Positions 1-8,561 of a DNA stretch of 32,975 nt are shown here, one piece after another. Origin of the DNA: Paenibacillus jilunlii (lineage in GTDB: Bacteria > Bacillota > Bacilli > Paenibacillales > Paenibacillaceae); NCBI RefSeq assembly GCF_900102965.1, contig NZ_FNGM01000034.1, positions 1 to 32,975 of the forward strand. Reading direction: 5' to 3'. The position numbers were made by a program, and so were the translations under genes. The notes under the pieces were generated by a model. The model was not told the origin of the DNA. It saw only the letters and a program-made list of their open reading frames with translations, and ran no database searches. Each line of letters starts with the position of its first letter. Within the stretch, counting starts at the first letter, position 1.

Positions 1-1524
1 AGTACTGTCATCATAATTGTAAAAACCTATGATGGTTTGCGAACCACCTGAAGAATTTAAAAAACCAGAGTTTGCTTTTGCTGTGAGGCTCCAAAATGGA
101 ATGGGTATGTTGACAACTGTTTCTCCTCCAGTAAATGTTATAACTGTAGTACCTTCGTACTTTCGTTTTTTAACATAATTACCACCTTGGTTAAGGACAT
201 TGGTTGTATTATTATCAAAAGTGTTATCTGCTACATCGCAACTATTGGTGGAGTTTAGAAGCCAAATCGCTGTGTTCCGTTCTTCGATGATGTTTTGTGT
301 AGCTTGGCAACGGTTGGAATTCGAAATAACTATGCCGTTTGCTGAAGTACCGCCCAAATTGGCAATCAAAGTGTTTGATGTCACTTTCGATCTGTCGCAG
401 TAGTCAAGCATAATATCAGATTCAGCTGACGAGGAGTTTAGTTTGTAAATCAAGCAGCCCTCTATATTAATTTGAGGGTGAAATCTAGCCTTAATTCCAC
501 TGAGAAAGTAAGAAAAGTGGCAGTTTTTAACTGATGCATACACACCGTTAAGCGATGTCTCATTGTCATTAATAAGCACCGCTCTTTTGACGTTTATACC
601 CATGCAGCTATCTAAGACTAACCCCTCTCCAGGTCCATCTTTGCGAAATGCTGTACTGGCATTAATGATCTTCACCCCACGTATCATTACATCCACGGTG
701 TATCCTTCAAGAATAATTCCGTCGCCTATATTTGCAGAAACTCCATTCGTACCGCTGCGGATAATGCAATCACTGATTACCGAAACGGCACAATTGTTTA
801 GAGTAATTGCCGCAGCCCATGATTGAGGGCCGATCTGGCTACCGTTATTTGCAGCATTGTAAGCTGATATAGTCGTAGATCCGCACAACATAACATTACT
901 TATAAATACGTTTCTCCATGAGCTTCCTGGGTTTGATGGAAATTCAATCTCAATAGCTTTGTAAATATTATTCGTTAAAGTAATCAGCGAAAGTTCTCTG
1001 ATTTCAATGCAATCTGAAAATGGGTTTGTTGTACTGAATTTTATTGCTCCAGATGATGTGAAAAAAAGCTGTGTTAGTTGTATGCCTGCGCCCATAATGA
1101 CGATTTCCGTGTTGGTGATATCCAATCTCTGAGAAATAACAAACTTTCCAGGGGGGATGTACAGTATACCGCCACCCATTTGCTTTAATTTTTGTATTGC
1201 CGTTGTAAAGGCTACAGTGTCATCAATGACTCCATCTCCTTTTGCCCCTTCACTTATCACGTTTAAGATAACCATGTTGATTTCTCGTTGATCAGCCGCA
1301 TCCAACCGATCCTTCAGCCAATCGTACGTAATCCCATACGGCGTACTGTACCGAGCGATAGCCGCCTCTGAACCGTCACTAAGCCCCGTTACCGCAAGCT
1401 TTAGCAGATGCAAGAGTGCGTCATACGCCGTATCCACCTTGTTCTGTGCGCCTCCCGGCGTTTCATACCTACTGTCAGCCTCGCTCGCTATCTCCGGCGT
1501 GGTTCCGCGCCATGGTAGTGTCAT
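1..1524 (-). CDS. Tail fibre / pectate-lyase-like tailspike, 3' end cut by window edge
   Basis: The frame is open from an ATG at 1524 to position 1 (508 codons) with no stop, so the C-terminus lies outside the window. AAAGGAGG at 1531-1538 sets the start. Residues about 90-135 have the pectate_lyase_3 signature (GAKGDGVIDDT, then GGGILYIPPGKF), the opening of a right-handed beta-helix seen in phage tailspikes and depolymerases. The rest is rich in short repeated Asn/Ile/Ser rungs, as expected of a beta-helix. The first 30 residues contain RYETPGGAQ, which recurs near the N-terminus of the fibre gene at 2926-4761, so both probably share a virion-attachment segment. Likely role: host-surface polysaccharide binding or cleavage. 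Enzyme activity is not shown by the sequence. Confidence 0.85.
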   Translation of the reverse strand, partial: MTLPWRGTTPEIASEADSRYETPGGAQNKVDTAYDALLHLLKLAVTGLSDGSEAAIARYSTPYGITYDWLKDRLDAADQREINMVILNVISEGAKGDGVIDDTVAFTTAIQKLKQMGGGILYIPPGKFVISQRLDITNTEIVIMGAGIQLTQLFFTSSGAIKFSTTNPFSDCIEIRELSLITLTNNIYKAIEIEFPSNPGSSWRNVFISNVMLCGSTTISAYNAANNGSQIGPQSWAAAITLNNCAVSVISDCIIRSGTNGVSANIGDGIILEGYTVDVMIRGVKIINASTAFRKDGPGEGLVLDSCMGINVKRAVLINDNETSLNGVYASVKNCHFSYFLSGIKARFHPQINIEGCLIYKLNSSSAESDIMLDYCDRSKVTSNTLIANLGGTSANGIVISNSNRCQATQNIIEERNTAIWLLNSTNSCDVADNTFDNNTTNVLNQGGNYVKKRKYEGTTVITFTGGETVVNIPIPFWSLTAKANSGFLNSSGGSQTIIGFYNYDDST

Positions 1525-1550
1525 GGTGGGCCTCCTTTCTCAATTCAAAT

Positions 1551-1574
1551 AGCCCTTGGACTTTCACCAAGAGC
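1551..1574. terminator. Hairpin between divergent fibre and EpsG-like genes
   Basis: AGCCCTTGG and CCAAGAGCT form a 9-bp stem with one G-T pair around a 6-7-nt loop. It lies 27 bases upstream of the fibre start, and only AT-rich sequence rather than a clean T-run follows on either strand. It could be a weak terminator or an mRNA leader hairpin. Confidence 0.35.
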
Positions 1575-1586
1575 TTAAAAATACAC

Positions 1587-1615
1587 TTGCGTACAAGACG
1601 GGGCGATGATAAAGT
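1587..1615 (+). promoter_or_regulatory. Weak candidate promoter for the EpsG-like gene
   Basis: TTGCGT at 1587-1592 and TAAAGT at 1610-1615 are 17 bp apart, about 50 bases upstream of the GTG start. Both boxes are imperfect. Some local promoter is expected because no same-strand gene lies upstream. Confidence 0.3.
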
Positions 1616-1662
1616 GGTTCCGGGTTAGTAGTTTCCAAAAAAAACCTTGTGGAGGGTAAAAA

Positions 1663-2865
1663 GTGAATGTTTTATCAGAAATAAATAATAAAGATAAGTT
1701 TATTAGGCCTGTATATGTCTCTTTTCTTTTCGCGCTCATTGTTGGAATTGGTGTGATAGTATCAGGAACAAGTAACACGATGTTCCTTTTAGCAATTTTC
1801 ATTTTCTTAGCTAATGTGTTCTGTTCCTTTGAACAACGAAATTCAAGAATATTAGCACTATTGTTATTGATCACAGCTTATATTTTAATGGTTGCAACTA
1901 ATAACAATAGTGGAGCTAATGGAGATTATCGCGCATACCACGGATTGTATGAGCATTTTAGTTACGGTGGTTCAATATCGAATATCACTGGCTATAGAGC
2001 CGAATATGGATACATGGTGTTAATGCTTGCTGTGTCTAAATTAGGCATTTCATATAACATGTTTTTAGCTGTACTGGCTGCTGTATCTATTACGCTCATC
2101 CATTCAACTGTATCAAAGATCACAACTAATTATAATTTAGTGCTATCCTGCTATATGCTTTCTCCATTTTTCTACGATGTGTTTCAATTTAGATATTTTT
2201 TTGCATACTCCATAGTGGTTTTTGCACTGAAATACATTTTGTTCGAGAACAAAAAGAATTACTTGAAGTATGCAGCATTGGTTATCATCTCCTCTTTTTT
2301 TCATACAGCAACTCTGTTTTTCTTGCTTTACCTTGTTCTCAAATTGAATGTTAGACTATTCATTAAATTAGCCTTATTGGTGAGTGTTTTTGTTACAGTA
2401 GCAAATTTTGTAATGAAAAAAAATATGGTAGATATCATCTATTCGTTTATTAACTTCTCCAAACTTGAATATTACACAAGTGGAACAATAAAATATCAAT
2501 TGAACTCATTCACACCTGTGATGATAATATTGGTGATTTTATATTTTGTTTTTATAGCAAAATCCATTTATGATAAAGACCCATCTTTTACAAATAGGCA
2601 AATCTTATGGGTAAACCTTCTTAATATACTTATTTTCCCGCTTTTACTTGTATCCCTTGACTTTGAAAGGTTCTTAAGACCAATATTGCTTATAAACTAT
2701 GCCCTCATTGCAGAGCATAATAAGCGTCTATTCGGATCAAAGAGAAATTTGATACTTATTAGTTTGCTTGTAGTTGTGGGTCTAAGACAATATTTCATGA
2801 ATGATGTTACAAATATCATATTAGAAAATAACTATATTTTTGCGTATTTCAATAACCTATTTTGA
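1663..2865 (+). CDS. EpsG-like polytopic membrane protein (exopolysaccharide polymerase family)
   Basis: 400 residues with about ten hydrophobic membrane segments. The pattern matches the EpsG/Wzy-like family: an early loop with GDYRAYHGLYEH (about residue 88), then AEYGYMVL, then FQFRYFFAYS and SSFFHTATLFFL. Family members act in the membrane in polymerising or exporting surface polysaccharide. GTG start at 1663 with GGAGGG at 1651-1656. The gene runs against all neighbouring late genes, is AT-rich compared with the head genes, and ends in its own two-way terminator, all signs of an acquired gene. Possible role: altering the lysogen's surface glycan (serotype conversion or superinfection exclusion). 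That role is inference; no partner polysaccharide genes are present. Confidence 0.75.
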   Translation: MNVLSEINNKDKFIRPVYVSFLFALIVGIGVIVSGTSNTMFLLAIFIFLANVFCSFEQRNSRILALLLLITAYILMVATNNNSGANGDYRAYHGLYEHFSYGGSISNITGYRAEYGYMVLMLAVSKLGISYNMFLAVLAAVSITLIHSTVSKITTNYNLVLSCYMLSPFFYDVFQFRYFFAYSIVVFALKYILFENKKNYLKYAALVIISSFFHTATLFFLLYLVLKLNVRLFIKLALLVSVFVTVANFVMKKNMVDIIYSFINFSKLEYYTSGTIKYQLNSFTPVMIILVILYFVFIAKSIYDKDPSFTNRQILWVNLLNILIFPLLLVSLDFERFLRPILLINYALIAEHNKRLFGSKRNLILISLLVVVGLRQYFMNDVTNIILENNYIFAYFNNLF

Positions 2866-2884
2866 TAAAATAATTCAAAATAAT

Positions 2885-2915
2885 AAAGAGCCTTCAGTAT
2901 TCCGGAGGCTCTTTT
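2885..2915. terminator. Two-way intrinsic terminator
   Basis: AAAGAGCCTTC pairs with GGAGGCTCTTT (11 bp, one T-G pair) around an 8-nt loop. TTTT follows on the plus strand, and TTTATTATTTT follows when read on the minus strand. It sits between the stops of two convergent genes (2865 plus, 2926 minus) and would end both. Confidence 0.9.
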
Positions 2916-2925
2916 ACCTGTCTGT

Positions 2926-4761
2926 TTATTTCCAGCGACCAATCGCATGGAATGCTAAGTCGGCAATTCGTGTAATGTCAAATGTTCCTGTATTCTTGAA
3001 ACGTACATTACCCGTACTTGTTGTTGATGGGCTATCGTGAACCATAGACACATAAGATAAGGCCCCGTCTGATTTTGTGGTTCTGCCGGTAACTGTCACA
3101 TTCGGCTTCGCGATAAAAGCCTTGTTAAATGTTCTCGCACCTATCGCTCCGCTCGTGCCGTTTACAGCAACCGCAGTAAAATCTATATCCTGTGGATCGC
3201 TGTAATAGATTTGCGTACCGTCGTTGTATCGGATTAAATGATCAACTCCACTGTTCAACCGTTCAGATATACCTCCATAGTCTTCGAAATAAGATCCGTC
3301 GATACTCTTAACTGCGCTTGTTGGCGTGATTGTAGCCATTTGAGCATCGGTGAATGTATATGGAGTGTAATTGGAAACAAACATTTTTCTATTTTCAACA
3401 CCCCATATTGCTAGTACAGAGCTTTTTAAGAATACTCTTACTACATCTGTCACTGAATCGTATTTCGTTGTCACTGTAATTGCATCATAAACCGATTGGT
3501 TTGAATAGTAAGCCTTCCAAGGTAATGTTTTATCAGTTCCAATTGAAGCGTCAGGGTATAAATAGATATAACCTATGAATCCGGTAGTAACTGAAAGTAT
3601 TTTTATTTTTGCAAAGATATAAGGTTGCGTTAGAAAAGAAAAGTTTCCAATCTCATGTGTTTCATTTGTCGCAGCCATAAGACTCTGCTCTGCGTTCATG
3701 GTCGGGGACTCATTACCATTCAGTGATTTAATTTGGCCTCGGACTACTCCTAGTTTGTTCTTAGTCACATCTTTTACTGAAGATATGTGCATATCAAACA
3801 ATTCAATGTGGTATGAGTTATTACCCTGATCGAAAATTGCAACATCTGAAGCTGGCTCCCAAGACCCGTAATATTGATTACCTGTAAGCCTGGATCTGGA
3901 CACGGCGGCATTCGGTCCACCTGCAATACAAGCAGAATTTCGGTTACAATTATAAATTGTAGCTTCAAAATGATTACCGTTGATGTATCCATATTCAGTA
4001 GTATAGCCAACTTCTAGGTGAAAAGCATCGTTGCAATTATTTAGTTTTACGCCCGTAACTTTAACCCCGAATATTCCACTTGCATTAGAATAGGAATATA
4101 ACTCAATACCATGAGCAAGCTTATATCCGGTCTCTATTTCACAGTTACTAATAGTGGTATGAAACACGTATGGACTCTTAGTAACATCCTTGACTACGTA
4201 AAGCATTCTATTGGTTCTAGCCGGAAATCCATTAAGTAAATTAATCCCATCAAAGAACGATTTTTGATTCAATTTAACCAAAGATTCGTTATTAACATAA
4301 GTAATTGACGATTTATTTGAAGTAAAAAGACCACAATCATACAGGGTAATTTCCCTATCTAATTCAATGTCTTCATCAATGTCCACAGTATAATTGTTAT
4401 CTAAAGCATCTTTCAATGCTGCTATAGATCCTAACTGACTGTACCTGACCGTTTTTGCAATATCCGCCAACTGTTCATCAACCTCATTAAACTTTGCAGC
4501 CACCGCAATATCTGTGGTGTAATCCAGTAGAGACGCATCCAACTGCTGTGCACCGACAGCACAAGGTGCTATCTTGGGACGTGTCACAGAACCGTCAGCA
4601 AGGTTAACTGTTCCGTTTACATGGTTGTCTGTGTACTCCTTAGCGTCTTCCAGAGCCGCATCTGCCTTCGCTTGCGCACCACCTGGAGTTTCATAGCGCG
4701 GATCGTCCTCGGATGCCGTGCCTTGTGTGGTGTTGTATCTGTATGGGTATTGGTTTGGCAT
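2926..4761 (-). CDS. Tail fibre / receptor-binding protein, beta-helix type
   Basis: 611 residues. The N-terminal part contains SEDDPRYETPGGAQAK, shared with the fibre gene ending at 1524, then a short helical stretch to about residue 110. A long central part has many short Asn-, Gly- and Thr-rich strands (residues about 130-400) typical of parallel beta-helix appendages, and a compact C-terminal region ends in AFHAIGRWK. No obvious catalytic motif was recognised. Start ATG at 4761, only 4 bases after the adaptor stop, so it belongs to the late operon. Position directly after the adaptor suggests a short-tail appendage. Confident as a tail appendage, less so about enzyme activity. Confidence 0.8.
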   Translation of the reverse strand: MPNQYPYRYNTTQGTASEDDPRYETPGGAQAKADAALEDAKEYTDNHVNGTVNLADGSVTRPKIAPCAVGAQQLDASLLDYTTDIAVAAKFNEVDEQLADIAKTVRYSQLGSIAALKDALDNNYTVDIDEDIELDREITLYDCGLFTSNKSSITYVNNESLVKLNQKSFFDGINLLNGFPARTNRMLYVVKDVTKSPYVFHTTISNCEIETGYKLAHGIELYSYSNASGIFGVKVTGVKLNNCNDAFHLEVGYTTEYGYINGNHFEATIYNCNRNSACIAGGPNAAVSRSRLTGNQYYGSWEPASDVAIFDQGNNSYHIELFDMHISSVKDVTKNKLGVVRGQIKSLNGNESPTMNAEQSLMAATNETHEIGNFSFLTQPYIFAKIKILSVTTGFIGYIYLYPDASIGTDKTLPWKAYYSNQSVYDAITVTTKYDSVTDVVRVFLKSSVLAIWGVENRKMFVSNYTPYTFTDAQMATITPTSAVKSIDGSYFEDYGGISERLNSGVDHLIRYNDGTQIYYSDPQDIDFTAVAVNGTSGAIGARTFNKAFIAKPNVTVTGRTTKSDGALSYVSMVHDSPSTTSTGNVRFKNTGTFDITRIADLAFHAIGRWK

Positions 4762-4765
4762 GGGA

Positions 4766-5377
4766 TCACCATCTTTCCTTTACTACGTATCGTTCGTAAC
4801 CGCTTGTAGCTGAGGTGTACTCTTTATAAAGCTCCTGATACCGGTTATAAAAGTTACCGTTGTCTGGAACGATGTCCTTCAGCACTCCGTATACCAGCAG
4901 CATGTCGAAATCCGGGTCGAATCCACTACCGTTATTGAGGTCATCCAGCGTCAATTCACCCAGGATTGATGTGTAAAATATCTTGATTCCGTAAAAAGTG
5001 TCATAGATAGGCGGTGGGTACACTCCGATCTGTCCGGCGACGAAGTAGTAATAAGGTCCGCGCTCACGCTCGTCAAATTGCCTCAGTGGGATTCTGCGCC
5101 AATCCAGGGCATCATCCTCAAATGATTGGTTCGTGTATATCGCATTTCTGATGGCTACCTCTGTAACGTTACCAGGAGGGCATATAAGTTCTGTTAGTCC
5201 GTTACCTGCTGTTAGGTCGAATGCTTGGTTAAGCACGTCTGATTGAGCCTGTGCGGGGCTGAGATTACGCAATAGGCGATCACGTACCTGTGTGATCTTG
5301 CGTAGGATGGATACCACTGGTGTGGTGTTCTCCGGCAGTTTCTCGATGATTTCCTCGACAATTTCTTGCACTAGCAT
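4766..5377 (-). CDS. Head-tail adaptor-like protein
   Basis: 203 residues. It starts with helices (MLVQEIVEEIIEKLPE), has a middle rich in aromatic and Pro residues (YYYFVAGQIGVYPPP), and ends in a helix (LLVYGVLKDIVPDN through YQELYKEYTSA). This layout resembles the SU10/P22-type phage adaptor proteins that sit under the portal. Its place after the capsid genes and before the fibre genes fits. ATG at 5377 with a GGGGTGATGAC-type site. No long-tail genes follow, which favours a short-tailed virion. Family call is by pattern and context. Confidence 0.55.
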   Translation of the reverse strand: MLVQEIVEEIIEKLPENTTPVVSILRKITQVRDRLLRNLSPAQAQSDVLNQAFDLTAGNGLTELICPPGNVTEVAIRNAIYTNQSFEDDALDWRRIPLRQFDERERGPYYYFVAGQIGVYPPPIYDTFYGIKIFYTSILGELTLDDLNNGSGFDPDFDMLLVYGVLKDIVPDNGNFYNRYQELYKEYTSATSGYERYVVKERW

Positions 5378-5389
5378 GTCATCACCCCT

Positions 5390-5581
5390 TTACGCCGGCA
5401 CACGAGGCTTGCGGCCAGTACGCTTACCCGTTTGCCCCTCCCGGACAATGTTCTTTTGAATCGTCTCTACTTGCTGAGTCGGCGCTTCTCGTTCCAGCAA
5501 CTTCTCCAGCAATTCGTTCGTTCTATGTTGCGCTCTGACCAATGCGTTTAAAGCATCCAGTTCTATGCGGTAATTTTCCAT
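5390..5581 (-). CDS. Small basic-tailed protein in head operon
   Basis: 63 residues from ATG 5581 (MENYRIELDALNAL). A helical N-terminal half (RTNELLEKLLER) is followed by a Lys/Arg-rich tail (GKRTGRKPRVPA). The frame stays open upstream to ATG 5641 (83 aa), but that longer start would read through the terminator-like hairpin at 5597-5617. Neither start has a good Shine-Dalgarno site. Function unknown; possibly a minor head or adaptor-region protein. Confidence 0.6.
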   Translation of the reverse strand: MENYRIELDALNALVRAQHRTNELLEKLLEREAPTQQVETIQKNIVREGQTGKRTGRKPRVPA

Positions 5582-5584
5582 AGT

Positions 5585-5617
5585 TATAAAAGAAAAGAGG
5601 GAGCGTATAGCCCCCTC
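5585..5617 (-). terminator. Intra-operon intrinsic terminator or attenuator
   Basis: On the minus strand GAGGGGGC and GCTCCCTC pair (8 bp, one G-T) around loop TATAC, followed by TTTTCTTTT. It overlaps the stop codon of the upstream small gene and lies just before the adaptor and fibre genes, so it could lower their expression relative to capsid genes. Confidence 0.75.
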
Positions 5618-5798
5618 AGTCCTTGTCCTCCATTCCTCCATGATCTCGAATCCACGTGACCATTTCGTTCCATATTTCAGTGCCCTTTTTCTCAGATGCG
5701 CTCATTTCTTTAGTGATTCGTTGCAATGGTACATAGCGAACCTTATTTTGTTTGACTTGCACCGTCTCAAATCCCACGCGTTGTGGCTCCATTTCCAT
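5616..5798 (-). CDS. Small head-operon protein of unknown function
   Basis: 60 residues from ATG 5798. This ATG overlaps the previous gene's stop as TGATG. AGGAAG lies too close to 5798, so ATG 5792 (58 aa) is an alternative; GTG 5801 is also open. The sequence is mixed charge with EKKGTEIWNEMVTWIRDHGG near the C-terminus. No domain recognised. Translational coupling with the preceding gene suggests a virion or assembly role. Confidence 0.65.
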   Translation of the reverse strand: MEMEPQRVGFETVQVKQNKVRYVPLQRITKEMSASEKKGTEIWNEMVTWIRDHGGMEDKD

Positions 5799-6115
5799 CA
5801 CTTCCTAATCACATGAATTGTCCACGTGCCAGAAGCAAGGTCAATGGTTCCCGCCGTGGGATTGAAAAAGGATATCTTAACCGCATTGGCTGCGGATACG
5901 TATCCAAAGGCCATCACGCCTTGCATGTCAGCAGGGGGGAAGAGTTCGACTCTATCCCCTAATGCTGCACCAGTGGCTGTAATAGCCGATGTAACGGCCC
6001 CTGTGACGGTCGCCAAGCTTGCCGGGTCCACAGTAGCTGTCACCACATAAAGGTTCGTCATAAATGGCTGGACAGCGGCCCCCGTCTTTTTAATGCCGAT
6101 TGAAGATACATTCAT
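5798..6115 (-). CDS. Small head protein (decoration/head-fibre-like)
   Basis: 105 residues, beta-rich, with a pattern seen in many small phage structural proteins: TGAALGDRVELFPP, then GYVSAANAVKISFFNPTAG, then SGTWTIHVIRK. Such proteins commonly lie just after the major capsid gene and decorate the head. AAAGGAG about 9 bases before ATG 6115. Function is inferred from pattern and position. Confidence 0.6.
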   Translation of the reverse strand: MNVSSIGIKKTGAAVQPFMTNLYVVTATVDPASLATVTGAVTSAITATGAALGDRVELFPPADMQGVMAFGYVSAANAVKISFFNPTAGTIDLASGTWTIHVIRK

Positions 6116-6138
6116 CGGAGTGCTCCTTTCTTATTTGG

Positions 6139-7098
6139 TTATACCGGGAATGAACCAATACCCCAAGACCAGTCAACAGTTCCGAAAGAGCAGCGTTTTA
6201 CGACTTTGTATTTCGCCACTTCAGTATCAAAGTCTGTGATAGATCCAGTCTCAGGCAGGCGACGATTGTACCATTTCATAGCGTTCTTCATGCGTGTTGA
6301 ATCAGCCAGTACCCATTGTTTAGGATTTGTGAAGAATGGATTAACGATGACTTTAATACTTCCATCGGCATATACATTTGCATTGTGGTCGGCGTTTCCC
6401 GGTTCGTACTTCACGGCTCCGTCAGGAAGTCCGGCAATCTGCAAGGCAATACGGCGAAGACCTGGAGCTACAAATAAGGTATCTCCCATTGCTGCCATAA
6501 GGTTACCCTTGTCATCTTTCCATCCCTGCATGGCTACAAACGCTGCATCAAAGTTATCGATGTTCAATTCAGTGGTGATCTTGTTCGATTGTGTATCCAC
6601 AGCGTTTGTGGGGCTGTACGGATGGTCTGTTGCAAACAGCGCTTTACCGTCAGGCAATGCAGCGTTATACAAACGTCCGCGATAATCAACGGCTGTGGTG
6701 GTCTTATCTCCATTGTTGAACCACTGAGCTCCTTGCATTTGCTGCGTCTTGTACACGGCATCTGCCAATGAGCGAATGCGGTCACGGATGGCAGTTAGCT
6801 TCAAGTCATCCACGAAATCGCGGTCAATCTCACGGCCCAAGGAGTATTTGGAGTGTGTAAAGAATTTCTGCCAGAGTTGATCCACATCTTCATATTTGAC
6901 TTGGTTGTTAGAGAACTTCCAATCCTCCATCAACCCTTCGCCGCCGATCATTTCAACACTTTCAGTGGCCTTATCAGACTTTTGTACATCGAACATGGAA
7001 GGAATGTAGTCCTTTTTGTTAGTCATTTCACGCGTATATAGACCGCTAAATACGGATTCCAGTACGTTTTTATCCCATTGCAATGCTGTAACTGCCAT
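6139..7098 (-). CDS. Major capsid protein (HK97-fold type)
   Basis: 319 residues. Near the N-terminus it has SGLYTREMTNKKDYIPSM, in the middle the loop-rich PDGKALFATDHPYSPTNA and GDTLFVAPGLRRIALQI, and near the C-terminus WVLADSTRMKNAMKWYNRR. The LFATDHPY and LFVAPGLR patterns recur in capsid proteins of the Mu gpT-like group of the HK97 fold. Length and place (after scaffold and decoration genes) are as expected. Start ATG 7098 with AAGGGGG upstream. It would form the icosahedral head shell. Confidence 0.85.
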   Translation of the reverse strand: MAVTALQWDKNVLESVFSGLYTREMTNKKDYIPSMFDVQKSDKATESVEMIGGEGLMEDWKFSNNQVKYEDVDQLWQKFFTHSKYSLGREIDRDFVDDLKLTAIRDRIRSLADAVYKTQQMQGAQWFNNGDKTTTAVDYRGRLYNAALPDGKALFATDHPYSPTNAVDTQSNKITTELNIDNFDAAFVAMQGWKDDKGNLMAAMGDTLFVAPGLRRIALQIAGLPDGAVKYEPGNADHNANVYADGSIKVIVNPFFTNPKQWVLADSTRMKNAMKWYNRRLPETGSITDFDTEVAKYKVVKRCSFGTVDWSWGIGSFPV

Positions 7099-7114
7099 TT
7101 ATGTTACCCCCTTA

Positions 7115-7528
7115 TTAGCTGAATGTCCGCAGTTTAACTTTTACGCGGCATGTGGTTTTGTTGGTGTTGACTTCAAGCACGGAGAATGGTCCGCCAGTTA
7201 CGTCAGAGGCCAGTACGGAAAGGCCATCTGTGGATACATCAGCAGTTGTCATGCCTGGAAGGAATGTTGCATCTGCTGTTCCGGTGTAAGGAGCATCAAA
7301 CCAGTCACCTTCACGGGCGATCACTACTTCAAGAAACTGATCTGTACCAGCTGCAAGTGTCTGATTGGCGAATCCTGCGATTGCTGCTCCGTTCGTTGCT
7401 TTGGTCCATCGACCACTTACCAGTTTCACTGCTTCCCCCAGCGTGAAGGCTTCGGAGTTTGTTGCTAGAATCGAACTGATCCGGTGCGTCGGTGCGCCGT
7501 AATCATTGAATGCAAATTTGAACGCCAT
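7115..7528 (-). CDS. Putative head decoration/stabilisation protein
   Basis: 137 residues, beta-rich, with LGEAVKLVSGRW and AIAGFANQTLAAGTD near the middle. Decoration proteins with this kind of layout (gpD-like) are often encoded between scaffold and major capsid genes, as here. Start ATG 7528 with GAGGT upstream. The call rests on position and general pattern, not on a diagnostic motif. Confidence 0.6.
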   Translation of the reverse strand: MAFKFAFNDYGAPTHRISSILATNSEAFTLGEAVKLVSGRWTKATNGAAIAGFANQTLAAGTDQFLEVVIAREGDWFDAPYTGTADATFLPGMTTADVSTDGLSVLASDVTGGPFSVLEVNTNKTTCRVKVKLRTFS

Positions 7529-7539
7529 AATTGATTACC

Positions 7540-8472
7540 TCACTTTTTGATGAATTTTTTTGCTTCTTTAGGATCAAGGCCGAATAATGTGAAAGCATCG
7601 CTTATTTCCTTTGGTACGACTGTTTCCTCTTCAAAATTAGCGCTATTACCGATCACTGCTGATCGTTTATTTAGCCTTTGCTGCTTGATCACATCTTGCT
7701 CTGTGCGCTTACGCTCGTCTGCAATGATCTTGTCACTGTGTACCAAGCGATAAGCGTCGATAGGGTCATAGTTTCTATCATTCACAAGTCTCTGCATTTC
7801 TGGTGTGAACCAAGGTGCTGCTGATCCGTCTGCGGGAAGGTCTTCCGTCAACTGCGGATACTTTGCAAACAGGTCCTGCCAGCCTTGGAGCTTCGCCTGT
7901 TCTGCTTGCTGCTGCTTCTGTGTATCCTGAGATGCCTTCTCGCGGTCCAAAACAGCTTTTGCTTCAGTGAATAGTGGATGATTGTCGATCAGTTCCTCGA
8001 TCTGCTTAGGATCGTATCCATCCGCAGCGTATCCATCAATTAATTCCTGTTTCAGCGTGGCGAATTTACTTTCTTTATCTTGAATGGCTTGCTGTTCTAA
8101 ACGGTCAAGGTCAGCAACATATTCTGCATGGTCCTTATATCCGTTTAACTTTGCTGCTCGATCCAGTGCGGCTTCGTATTCTTTGGCCCGGCCTTCTACC
8201 TTTTCGTAGTTCAGCCCCTTACGCGCATATTCAGGCACCTTTTCATCTTCAATAAACACGTCCTCTTTATTGAATTTGACGGTGATTCCCTTGCGTTCCG
8301 GTTCTTGATCTATGGGAGGATCTTCTTCGGACTCGGGTTCTTGTTCTGCTTCAGGTGCTGTAGGTTCCAGGTCAAACAATGCTAGTGCTGCGCTGACTTC
8401 AGTGTCGGCCTCTGGGAGGGCGGACGGTTCGACTTCTTCGCTTTGGGGGGCGTTGTTGTCAAGGTTTTCCAT
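7540..8472 (-). CDS. Capsid scaffolding protein
   Basis: 310 residues from ATG 8472. AAAGGAG is 8-9 bases upstream, while a GTG at 8481 overlaps that site and is unlikely. The N-terminal 65 residues are strongly acidic (PESEEDPPIDQEPE), followed by a long charged helical region (DRAAKLNGYKDHAEYVADLD, then QDTQKQQQAEQAK) and a C-terminal FGLDPKEAKKFIKK basic helix of the type that binds capsid subunits. Position between portal and capsid genes fits. It would guide procapsid assembly and then leave. Confidence 0.8.
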   Translation of the reverse strand: MENLDNNAPQSEEVEPSALPEADTEVSAALALFDLEPTAPEAEQEPESEEDPPIDQEPERKGITVKFNKEDVFIEDEKVPEYARKGLNYEKVEGRAKEYEAALDRAAKLNGYKDHAEYVADLDRLEQQAIQDKESKFATLKQELIDGYAADGYDPKQIEELIDNHPLFTEAKAVLDREKASQDTQKQQQAEQAKLQGWQDLFAKYPQLTEDLPADGSAAPWFTPEMQRLVNDRNYDPIDAYRLVHSDKIIADERKRTEQDVIKQQRLNKRSAVIGNSANFEEETVVPKEISDAFTLFGLDPKEAKKFIKK

Positions 8473-8530
8473 GGGTAACACTCCTTTATCGAATGGCTCC
8501 TATGGGTGGGAGCGAGGTGAAAAGCAATAT

Positions 8531-8560
8531 AAAAGGCCGCCCCACGACTGGGAACGGCCT
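8531..8560 (-). terminator. Terminator-like hairpin between portal and scaffold genes
   Basis: On the minus strand AGGCCG pairs with CGGCCT, extended by TCCCA/TGGGG inside a single-base bulge, around loop GTCG, followed by TTTTAT. It starts just after the portal stop. It may let more transcript start or persist downstream for abundant scaffold and capsid, or lower read-through. Confidence 0.7.
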
Positions 8561-8561
8561 G

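Noticed and set aside
6206..6685. 159-codon plus-strand ORF over the capsid gene
   Set aside because: Antisense shadow of the major capsid gene; no ribosome site and no protein-like pattern.
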